NCBI GenBank assembly: GCA_963662155.1
Contig: OY759263.1
Span: 37,243,391-37,307,390, forward strand
Direction: 5' to 3'
DNA from: Lamellibrachia columna
Taxonomy: Eukaryota; Annelida; Polychaeta; Sabellida; Siboglinidae
Length of the DNA: 64,000 nucleotides
Below, piece after piece: positions 59,301 through 64,000 of this stretch. Position numbers and translations under genes: made by a program. Position 1 is the stretch's first letter. Each line of letters begins with the position of its first letter. The notes beneath the pieces were generated by a model that saw only the letters and a list, made by a program, of their open reading frames with translations, was not told the DNA's origin and did no database searches.

Positions 59301-62300
59301 CCTCAAGGATCAGTATTAGGACCTATATTATTCTTAATTTATATCAATGACTTGGACGACAGTATAACAAGTAACGTACTGAAATTTGCGGATGACACAA
59401 AACTGTTTAGAAAGGTTAATACTGATGGTGATAAACAACATTTACAAAACGATCTAGACAGATTAGTGAAATGGTCTGAGAAATGGCAGATGTTGTTAAA
59501 TTTTGGGAAATGTAAATGCCTACATACAGGACATAGGAACTTGAATGTAAACTATAAAATGGGAGATACTGTTCTGGGTACTACTGTAAAAGAAAAGGAC
59601 TTAGGAGTTACAATAAGCGCTGATATGAAAGTTTCAGAGCAGTGTGGTATTGCAGCTTCAAAGGGTAATCAAATTTTTGGATTGATTAGAAGAAACATAA
59701 CATACAAGGGAAAAAAGTTAATTATACCTCTTTATAAAGCAATAGTTAGACCTCATTTAGAATACTGTATACAAGCATGGAGACCATATCGTAAGAAGGA
59801 TATAGATACGCTTGAACGCATACAAAGGAGAGCAACTAAAATGATTCCAGAACTGAGAGACCTTAGTTATGAAGAACGCCTGAAAGAATGTGGTTTAACA
59901 ACTCTAGAGACAAGGAGGTTAAGAGGAGATCAGATTGAAGTTTTTAAGATATTGAATGGGTATGAAAATATTGATAGAAATATGTTTTTCTCACTCAAGA
60001 AGGATAGCAGAACTAGAGGACATGAGGTCAAATTAGTAAAGGATCAATGTAGATTGGACATCAGGAAGCACTCGTTCTCACAGAGGACAATAAATGAATG
60101 GAACAAATTGTCTACAGATTGTGTAACTGCAGCGTGAATATGTTTAAAAACAAGGTTGACACATATCTCAGGAGGGCGGGTTATAAGTAGATGAACATTG
60201 TTGGACTCTCGATAAGCCAATGGCTTCCTTGTCCACTTGCCATCTGGGCCTTTGGCTTGGATGGCAAATCTTGTTAAATCTTGTTAAATGGTGTATGTTA
60301 CACCTCCACCATGTCATCCATCCACTCTCCCTTTGTTGCACCCTACTCTTCATTTAGTTCATCATCCATTCGGGCCGATAGTTGGTAGCTTGTTGGTAGC
60401 CTGGTTGGTAGCCTGGTTGGTAGCCTGGTTGGTAGCCTGGTAGGACAATGACAGGCTTTTTAATTCTCTCCTCTTCTTTGGACACTTTCTGTACCTCATT
60501 AAAAAACCTCTTCTTTGCTCGTTCTGTCTTCCTCTTCTGCTTTGCTTCTTCCGTGTTTTGTTTAGCTTCCTCGTGTTCTCATAATTCTCTGGCGAAGTCT
60601 TCAGATGTTAGTATTCTAGCTAGGGTGCCTCGTTCCATGATGTTCTATTCACAGTGGCGACATAATATGCGTAATTTGTTCTCTGCAATGATGTTTGAAA
60701 ACAAATAATACAAGAAAGGTAATATTGACGCAAATAAGACGCCCCTAAGATTTTATGACGAAGATAGGGCACTTTGACAGAAGGGGTGACATTAATCCAT
60801 CAAAAACACGTTTTTGGGGGACCTAATATCGTCATACAAATAAAATAACTACCAGCATTGCATAATGCATGATACCATTATGACATTTACATTAATGAAT
60901 GGCAGAACGTTAAGACCAGAGAGCCATAGTGTATATGACAGTAACTTTAGCATGCAGGCAACAACATTCGTTCCGCAAGTACACTGGTGTCAAGGCTGCA
61001 ATATGGAAAAATGCTACAAAGAATAGAGGTACCACCTTTCGCTACATATTTTACATACAATACAGGTTTCTACCATTGTTCTGTTTATAAATGTGAAAGA
61101 GTAAACTCACCCGAACTATTCTGCGTTATTCTTTAATTCATTTGATCACGTGGGACGTAGCAATGGATCATTTTTACTTCCATGACGATATTAGGACCCT
61201 GATGAAATTAGGGCACTGTACGTTACTCACTCATTTAAAATAATTACAGATTTGATGTTTATTGGTCAGATTCATCTCAGATGGTAACCTTGAAATTTTA
61301 TTGGTTTAAGTGACTATGCATGTGCCACGTAGGTCAGTGATTCGATGGAGCCCCATATATATCATTCCACATGTCAATAATCTCGGATTCAGCTGAAGCA
61401 TATGATTGAAGTCTGCCAGACTACATGTACAACTACATGTACAACTACATGTACAACTACATGTACAACTCTCAGTAGGAATCAGGTGTAATAATATATT
61501 TTGTAATGTTTCATTTAAACAAGTGAGGAAATTGTATAGAGCATAATACACATCCGTACAAAATCCCATGGTTTAAAATCCTGCAGGACATAATCCCAAA
61601 GGACAGAATCGGACAGTGTGAAAAGTGGACACAATCCCACAATACAATATTTATTTTTTTCCATATTTGTTTATTTACTGCTTAGAGTACAAAAAAATGT
61701 AGTTCGTTACAATATATCAGTAGACTAACTCTAATGTGTTTTTCTAATTTGAAATAGTGAAAGCCCATGTATAAACATGATGATTGGATCACTGTCCCAA
61801 GGCAGACCAAAGACTAATTTGGGGTCAAATGACTGTAACAAGCTGGGCTCATTCTGTGACTGTAACAGGCTGGGTTCACTATATGTCTGTAACATGCTGG
61901 GCTCACTATATGTCTGTAACAGGCTGGGTTCATTCTAAAGACTAACATGCTTTAGCCAATTTGACTAAAGGCATGACTCAAAAATGTCTAGTCAAATTAT
62001 ATATGGTTTAGCCATATGTTTTGTAATATCTTTCATTTAATCCAATTTTACAATATCCATGTTACACTTTGGAAAAAAAAATTATACTGTATCAAAAGTT
62101 GTTGCATGCAAACCAAAGAAATAAGCCTGATTTGAAATACCTGTAGTTGTATTTACATATTCTTATACTAGTTACTAGCTAGTAACAATGGACCAAAAAA
62201 TGGCCCCAGAATTTGGGCATATTTAAAAAACTGATAACAACAGTTAATATTCAATGGAGACACGTGTTAATTTTTGCAATTGGGGAAATTGGTGACAATG

Positions 62301-63941
62301 GTACAATGATTTGATAGTAACCATTACCATGATGGACTTAGCAAGCACAGGTGGGTTGTTTTTGTTGTTGCAACTTTGAGTACTCTACCATCTTCATTTA
62401 ATCAATGTAACGTATTTGCTTTAATTTTATATATTATTCATATGTAGGGTATTAGACTTGGTACCAGTTTGTATTTGAAGTAGACGTGGAGTGGGGCACG
62501 AGTCGAAACAATTGGACACAAATCGCCTGACTCCCTGAGATCTTCAAAGTGCACTTATGTTATCAGTATTTCTAGTTGCAGAGTAATGAATATTCACAAA
62601 ACACATGTTGCCATGTAAATGTATTCCATAAAGAGCGATTTGCTCTCCCTAGACCTAGAATTATAACACTAAAATGTGTTACGTGTACACTGCACTGCCA
62701 CTGGGTGAAAATTGGTGCCATTCTTGATTCACTTCAAATTGAAGCCTTCAAAGTTCACTTTCACAGTCAAATATCACATTAATCAGAATGTCTTGACAAA
62801 TTGTATTGTCAATTGGATTGTTTGCCTCCTTAGTATCACCAGTATTAAGTAAATTAGTGTATTGTCCTTAAATTTTTTTACAATCATCACGCCTTCGTCC
62901 ACGTTAAAAATAGCAAGGGTGTCCTCTTTTCATGTCGATAAACCAATCAGTTGTGTTGATTCCCCGGTATTCCCCAATGACGAATATCATTAAGTATGAA
63001 TCATCCAATAGACATTGGTGTTACAAATGCTAGGCTTTGAAAACGTTCAATGTGACTGCCCATGTGTTATGAAAATAAAATTTCACAACTCAACAGAATG
63101 TGCTAATTATTGCTTCCCATGTTAATACATCCAGTCAGTGAACTCCCATTATTGTTATCCGTGCATTTTCGACAAATTGGCAAAGCAGTCCAACTTTCCA
63201 TTCTCCAAATTCTGACTGGTTTCGCCGTTGGCGAAAGGCGATCGGTTAGCGTGAACCCAGACACGGACTGGTTCAATGAGATCACAACACACGTGTACAT
63301 AAGTTACTCATGTGAACCCAGACAGGGACTTGTTCTATGAGATCACAACAGAAGTGTACATAAGTTAATGTGAACCCAATGAGATCACAATACACGTGTA
63401 CATCATAACATGAGTTAGTGTGAACCCAGAGAGGGACTTGTTCAATGAGATCACAACAGAAGTGTACATAAGTTAATGTCAACCCAATGAGATCACAACA
63501 CACGTGTACATCGTAACATGAGTTAGTGTGAACCCAGAGAGGGACTTGTTCAATGAGATCACAACACACATGTACATAAGTTAGCATGAACCCAGGCAGG
63601 GTCTGGTTCAACGAATGAGATCAAAACACACTTGTACATATGTTCAATAAAATAATGTTAAAAAACATTTTGTGGGATTTTGACCTGTGGAATTGTTTCT
63701 ATAGGGATTATGTCGTATAACTATAATGGTGGTGACGTCTCACTGTAGATATGTTGCTTCCTTGCAGACTGTGGTTTCAATGCACACAAGAAGTGCTCGG
63801 AGAAGGTGCCAAATGATTGCATGCCAGATATGAAATATGTGAAGCGGATGTTCGGTGTTGACCTTACAACCCTCGTCAAGGCACAGAACACACTCATACC
63901 CATCGTGGTTAATATGTGCATTCAGGAAATTGAAGCACGAG
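41265..63941 (+). CDS. CHN1/CHN2: Chimaerin (SH2, C1, RhoGAP), gene model, open at the 3' end
   Basis: Chimaerins are diacylglycerol-binding GTPase-activating proteins for Rac; in vertebrates they act in axon guidance at membranes (family knowledge). Confident exons are 41265-41306, 41802-41857, 42967-42998, 43447-43563, 44630-45119, 46807-46932, 51156-51240 and 63768-63941, plus the alternative 48621-48821. All phases agree. The protein has the WKSY lead, an SH2 domain with SYLIRES (Arg of the phosphotyrosine pocket), a variable linker, a C1 domain ([12 protein letters not shown] ... CGFNAHKKC) and the start of RhoGAP. The rest of RhoGAP lies beyond the window. It is a single pre-duplication type gene. 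Confidence 0.93.
41802..41857 (+). CDS. CHN1/CHN2: Chimaerin exon: LYHLQQQ segment
   Basis: Acceptor gtttgcag, donor gag|gtacgc. With the base from the previous exon it reads [19 protein letters not shown], nearly collinear with the vertebrate segment. Phase 1 in, phase 0 out. Confidence 0.93.
42967..42998 (+). CDS. CHN1/CHN2: Chimaerin 32-bp microexon
   Basis: Acceptor tttttccag, donor gggg|gtaagg. Encodes [11 protein letters not shown], matching the NRPKYYGRE segment just before the SH2 domain. Phase 0 in, phase 2 out; the next exon completes GGA. Confidence 0.92.
43447..43563 (+). CDS. CHN1/CHN2: Chimaerin exon: N-terminal half of SH2
   Basis: Acceptor ttttgttag, donor atcag|gtgagt. Encodes [20 protein letters not shown] and [18 protein letters not shown]. 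The Arg of LIRES is the phosphotyrosine-contacting residue of SH2 domains and is intact. Phase 2 in, phase 2 out. Confidence 0.96.
44630..45119 (+). CDS. CHN1/CHN2: Chimaerin exon: C-terminal half of SH2 and linker
   Basis: Acceptor attgtttcag, phase 2 in, phase 0 out. It encodes [40 protein letters not shown] and KAADYI, the end of SH2, then a Ser/Thr/Val-rich linker longer than that in vertebrates. Two donors fit the frame: gatgt|gtaagt after 45089 and gacca|gtgagt after 45119. The first is the stronger consensus, and the choice changes the linker by ten residues. Confidence 0.92.
46049..46196. repeat. 37-bp tandem repeat, four copies
   Basis: The unit is gatcaattgtacacattgtg ggtggactacagaattt; the copies are almost identical. 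Confidence 0.95.
46487..46558. repeat. 8-bp microsatellite (atgcacgc / atgcacac)
   Basis: Alternating acgcatgc units with acac variants, about nine copies. Confidence 0.9.
46807..46932 (+). CDS. CHN1/CHN2: Chimaerin exon: canonical linker exon before C1
   Basis: Acceptor ccgttgcag, 42 codons, phase 0/0, ending in [10 protein letters not shown] with the weak donor aaa|gttggt. It matches the place and ending of the vertebrate linker exon (YEKIHNFK) just before the C1 domain; its start [11 protein letters not shown] also resembles the vertebrate SLVRR region. It is one of two exons that could supply this segment. Confidence 0.85.
47817..47889. repeat. 17-18-bp tandem repeat, four copies
   Basis: The unit is acatgaggttgtctatg, with an a-tct variant in one copy. 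Confidence 0.9.
47880..48240 (+). pseudogene. Penelope-like element, GIY-YIG endonuclease remnant
   Basis: The frame reads [17 protein letters not shown], then [15 protein letters not shown], and [20 protein letters not shown] followed by an Asp/Pro/Cys-rich end. The YTGET block, the Ala..H..GH block and the RK-KEAI block are in the order seen in the C-terminal GIY-YIG endonuclease of Penelope elements. The catalytic Tyr motif is only partly kept. The reverse transcriptase part is missing. A short second piece of the same element lies at 51272-51365. Confidence 0.68.
48621..48821 (+). CDS. CHN1/CHN2: Alternative chimaerin exon before C1
   Basis: Acceptor ccattgcag, donor caag|gtaatg (good consensus), exactly 67 codons, phase 0/0. 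It encodes [20 protein letters not shown] and ends CEKPHNFK, the vertebrate-like HNFK before C1. A second MPHNFK occurs 25 residues earlier. Because 46807-46932 also ends in PHTFK at the same protein position, the two exons look mutually exclusive. Its first codon is ATG, so it could instead start a shorter SH2-less form like alpha1-chimaerin. There is no transcript evidence. Confidence 0.75.
48822..49519. other. Intronic DNA, nothing recognised
   Basis: It contains loose repeats of tgtcac-type words but no exon or identifiable element. Confidence 0.5.
49520..50095. repeat. 18-21-bp minisatellite in the chimaerin intron
   Basis: About 30 degenerate units of gatgatgtgtagatgacgga g. Minus-strand ORFs over it are artefacts of the repeat. 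Confidence 0.92.
50503..50542. repeat. 20-bp direct duplication
   Basis: aatgtttagttggcttggtt, twice. Confidence 0.9.
50543..51155. other. Intronic DNA before the C1 exon
   Basis: No element recognised; ends in the pyrimidine-rich acceptor tttctctttcattgtctgcag. Confidence 0.5.
51156..51240 (+). CDS. CHN1/CHN2: Chimaerin exon: first half of the C1 domain
   Basis: Acceptor tgtctgcag, donor tcaag|gtaggt, phase 0/1. Encodes [19 protein letters not shown] and LIAQGVKCQ, the first His, three Cys and the pore loop of the diacylglycerol-binding C1 domain. It is nearly identical to the vertebrate domain. The second half is 12.5 kb away at 63768. Confidence 0.97.
51272..51365 (+). mobile_element. 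Fragment of the same Penelope-like element
   Basis: attgacaccagtccttgtct, gatcctaatc-tacaggc and catccatcagttccc match 48123-48213 in order with a few changes. It is only 90 bp long and does not keep a frame. Confidence 0.75.
52069..55655. repeat. 48-bp minisatellite, about 75 copies (3.6 kb)
   Basis: The unit reads gctctttctccagttcaccg, tccacccgctctccctttgt, tgcaccct. Since 48 is 16 codons and the unit has no stop on the + strand, all three + frames stay open for about 1200 codons; a few shorter units shift the phase. The minus strand reads as [16 protein letters not shown], a hydrophilic 16-residue repeat. Higher-order blocks of about 190-330 bp repeat within it (for example 52600-53700). 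One diverged unit recurs at 60311-60372, beyond the inserted LINEs. Confidence 0.97.
55736..56056 (-). pseudogene. LINE reverse transcriptase C-terminus
   Basis: On the minus strand: [34 protein letters not shown], a short deletion, then [17 protein letters not shown]. This is the end of a LINE reverse transcriptase. It lies between the 48-bp array and the CR1, in the opposite orientation to the CR1. Confidence 0.75.
56096..56743 (+). CDS. CR1 ORF1, N-terminal part with a G/E/K-rich repeat (interrupted)
   Basis: It begins with a Cys-containing segment [11 protein letters not shown] ... [20 protein letters not shown], a zinc-binding motif followed by a short coiled coil, as in CR1 ORF1. A stop at 56249 separates it from a frame of repeated [15 protein letters not shown] units (56300-56743), which is purine-rich on the + strand. 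The frame stops at 56741, ten bases before the esterase ORF. Confidence 0.6.
56753..57283 (+). CDS. CR1 ORF1 esterase (SGNH/GDSL-like)
   Basis: A 176-residue frame with the SGNH signatures GDSI (residues 14-17, catalytic Ser), GTNN (64-67) and DGLHLS (151-156, with the Asp/His pair). It stays open throughout. Esterase domains are known in ORF1 of CR1-type LINEs; their role in transposition is not settled. It may originally have been continuous with the upstream ORF1 frame; the stop at 56741 separates them. Confidence 0.88.
   Translation: MIEGVRKRARVFVGDSIVRKTDRVLNKGDDVVVCLPGAKIEAITERVKNIVGSGKGGSVLVHVGTNNVEREGTTAIVRKYRQLVRTLKQTRVEQVILSGILPVMGRRGHKYRNCRGMAINMLVQKLCREEEVGFVDLWGSFVGRPDMYMKDGLHLSGKGAAVFADKLSAAVVTWVQ
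57321..59168 (+). CDS. CR1 ORF2: endonuclease and N-terminal RT
   Basis: A 615-codon frame: [72 protein letters not shown] (endonuclease, catalytic residues present), then RT motifs [59 protein letters not shown] and [19 protein letters not shown] at 59166-59168, in place of the Leu or Arg codon usual after PHQR, ends it; the next frame continues without loss. Confidence 0.93.
   Translation: MHGGYLEVSQAEQEATTTDKPISSHPKNISEKGYRCVCLNARSIVNKKNELNIMVEDIDPHIIGITESWANIDITDAELGLKGYVMFRKDRIGRRGGGVILYVKESIQAYEIKLEREADCDEAVWCKIVSGNSKLTIGLVYRSPNINEEDNTKIKTAIKEVSKGECIIMGDFNHGHIQWNSLESTGIEDQQFLFLIQDSFLTQHVLEPTRGENVLDIVLSSQKELVDNVKIFEPLGNSDHNQIHFDINVKSESKNKKTYKRNFHKGNYKDMRKYLAKLDWNNMLMNKTAIECWNILKYEIESIIDKFVPFQKQGTRCRKKHLSKEAIRKIMLKQTMWRVYRRTRKDEDYAKYKEALNAATTEIRQSKRSYEQKLACNIKNYSKSFYAYVRSKQNVQNKVGPLEDSAGNIISQGFLMAEDLNGYFSSVFTKEDISSLPVADAKFQGAKSDYLGPLVVTPELVAKKIKAMKDNKSPGVDGIPPKLLMETVEQISIPLARVFNLSLKEGVVPFEWKEANIIPLFKKGSRNKSENYRPVSLTSVICKLLERLIKDHMVDFLVKHKLLNSSQHGFLKARSCLTNMLCFLEEITKWIDVGSPVDIIYLDFQKAFDKVPHQR
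59169..60137 (+). CDS. CR1 ORF2: C-terminal RT
   Basis: It continues directly after the TGA in the same frame: [52 protein letters not shown] (catalytic Asp pair intact), [13 protein letters not shown] and [14 protein letters not shown], then the C-terminal region [20 protein letters not shown]. It ends at TGA 60135-60137, but the next frame ([18 protein letters not shown], 60135-60189) is the expected end, so a small frameshift lies near 60134. Confidence 0.93.
   Translation, partial: LLKLKAHGIGDSITDWIEQWLTDRRQRVVVDGEVSNWKSVLSGVPQGSVLGPILFLIYINDLDDSITSNVLKFADDTKLFRKVNTDGDKQHLQNDLDRLVKWSEKWQMLLNFGKCKCLHTGHRNLNVNYKMGDTVLGTTVKEKDLGVTISADMKVSEQCGIAASKGNQIFGLIRRNITYKGKKLIIPLYKAIVRPHLEYCIQAWRPYRKKDIDTLERIQRRATKMIPELRDLSYEERLKECGLTTLETRRLRGDQIEVFKILNGYENIDRNMFFSLKKDSRTRGHEVKLVKDQCRLDIRKHSFSQRTINEWNKLSTDCVTAA
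60311..60372. repeat. Isolated diverged copy of the 48-bp unit
   Basis: gtcatccatccactctccct, ttgttgcaccctactcttca, tttagttcatcatccattcg matches the unit of the 52069-55655 array. It lies between the CR1 3' end and the transposase-like tail, so it is either the array's displaced edge or its seed. Confidence 0.85.
60375..60700 (-). pseudogene. Pogo-like transposase C-terminal tail (putative)
   Basis: After an acceptor-like attgcag, the minus strand reads [12 protein letters not shown], a stop, then [20 protein letters not shown], stop, [31 protein letters not shown] and [20 protein letters not shown]. The ARILTSEDF plus a Glu/Lys-rich helix with CxxC upstream resembles the C-terminal tails of pogo/Jerky-type DDE transposases. 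The YQPG units come from a 12-bp repeat at 60384-60442. The catalytic core was not found. A host exon is a less likely alternative. Confidence 0.5.
61219..63249. other. Intronic DNA with two small repeats and possible inverted ends
   Basis: There is a 12-bp repeat (acatgtacaact, four copies, 61423-61470) and a 29-bp repeat (gactgtaacaggctgggttc actatatgt, about four copies, 61826-61940). An 11-bp inverted pair, gacataatccc (61587-61597) and gggattatgtc (63704-63714), with further weaker matches just inside it, may delimit a 2.1-kb element. No coding sequence. Confidence 0.5.
63250..63645. repeat. About 58-bp minisatellite before the C1/RhoGAP exon
   Basis: Units of gtgaacccagagagggactt, gttcaatgagatcacaacac, acgtgtacataagttagt, with a shorter variant lacking the gagaggg part; about seven copies. 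It ends about 120 bp before the exon acceptor. Confidence 0.92.
63768..63941 (+). CDS. CHN1/CHN2: Chimaerin exon: second half of C1 and start of RhoGAP
   Basis: Acceptor cttccttgcag, donor cgag|gtaaga, phase 1/1. Encodes [18 protein letters not shown], finishing the C1 zinc ligands, then [36 protein letters not shown], which matches the chimaerin linker into RhoGAP. The RhoGAP Arg finger lies in a later exon outside the window. Confidence 0.97.
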
Positions 63942-64000
63942 GTAAGAGGCAGCAAATACAGATAATAAGTAATGTATGTGGTGGCCCACGTGGGGGGGGC

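Larger units (their letters stand above)
56080..60290 (+). mobile_element. Nearly intact CR1-type LINE
   Basis: It carries ORF1 (zinc-binding/coiled-coil piece, a Gly/Glu/Lys-rich repeat and an SGNH esterase) and ORF2 (endonuclease and reverse transcriptase), with the 3' end in aaatcttgtt repeats (60265-60286), the style of CR1 tails. ORF2 has one in-frame TGA and one frameshift. It is inserted within the pogo-type element. Confidence 0.87.
51461..61218 (-). mobile_element. Pogo-type (Tc1/mariner superfamily) transposon, 9.76 kb with nested inserts
   Basis: The two ends carry a 21-bp inverted repeat, 19 positions matching: agtgccctaatatcatcagg (51462-51481) and cagtgccctaatttcatcag as read inward from 61218. 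Both ends are flanked by TA (51459-51460 and 61219-61220), the target of this superfamily. On the minus strand at 60375-60700 there is a transposase-like C-terminal tail, so the element is oriented right to left. Most of its interior is later material: the 48-bp array, a LINE fragment and a CR1. The catalytic domain is not visible. The element lies wholly inside one chimaerin intron. Confidence 0.68.

Overview
The window is animal nuclear DNA: spliced genes with consensus GT/AG borders, long AT-rich introns, many minisatellites, tRNA-derived SINEs, and decayed LINE, LTR, Penelope and DNA transposons. The gene content, the near-intact CR1 element with an esterase-type ORF1, and the very high minisatellite load in introns suggest an invertebrate deuterostome such as an amphioxus (Branchiostoma). 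That is inference; another marine invertebrate is possible.

Two host genes are supported, both on the + strand. The 3' part of ANKMY2 (ankyrin-repeat and MYND zinc-finger protein) runs from 2112 to its stop at 17684 in seven exons whose splice phases all agree; its ankyrin exons lie upstream of the window. A chimaerin (SH2 + C1 + RhoGAP; ortholog of vertebrate CHN1/CHN2) has exons from 41265, with a candidate first exon at 32694-32706, to 63941. It leaves the window at the start of its RhoGAP domain. Two consecutive chimaerin exons (46807-46932 and 48621-48821) are both phase 0/0 and both end in the same PH-x-FK peptide, so they look like alternatives. In humans ANKMY2 and CHN2 are both on 7p, so the pair may be an old linkage.

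Most of the rest is mobile and repetitive DNA. In order: a hAT-type terminus (225-315); a decayed piggyBac (4550-5810, minus); a Harbinger transposase (6119-7627, plus) facing its Myb-like partner (10524-10888, minus); a LINE split by a second LINE (20120-22560); a CR1/L2-type endonuclease (22920-24000); a tRNA-SINE (24013-24356); a Gypsy integrase with a 3' LTR (24714-26540); a LINE ORF1 and possible ORF2 start (26580-27691); and another LINE split by a second Gypsy with two LTRs (27700-32365). Between that and the chimaerin exons lie several inverted-repeat elements and a minisatellite split by a SINE.

The 12.5-kb chimaerin intron at 51241-63767 contains what appears to be a 9.76-kb pogo-type transposon (51461-61218) with matching 21-bp ends and TA flanks. 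Nested in it are a 3.6-kb array of a 48-bp unit open in all three + frames and a nearly intact CR1. Two of the ANKMY2 intronic minisatellites copy the adjacent 3' splice site, and one also copies the start of the exon, producing long series of decoy acceptors.
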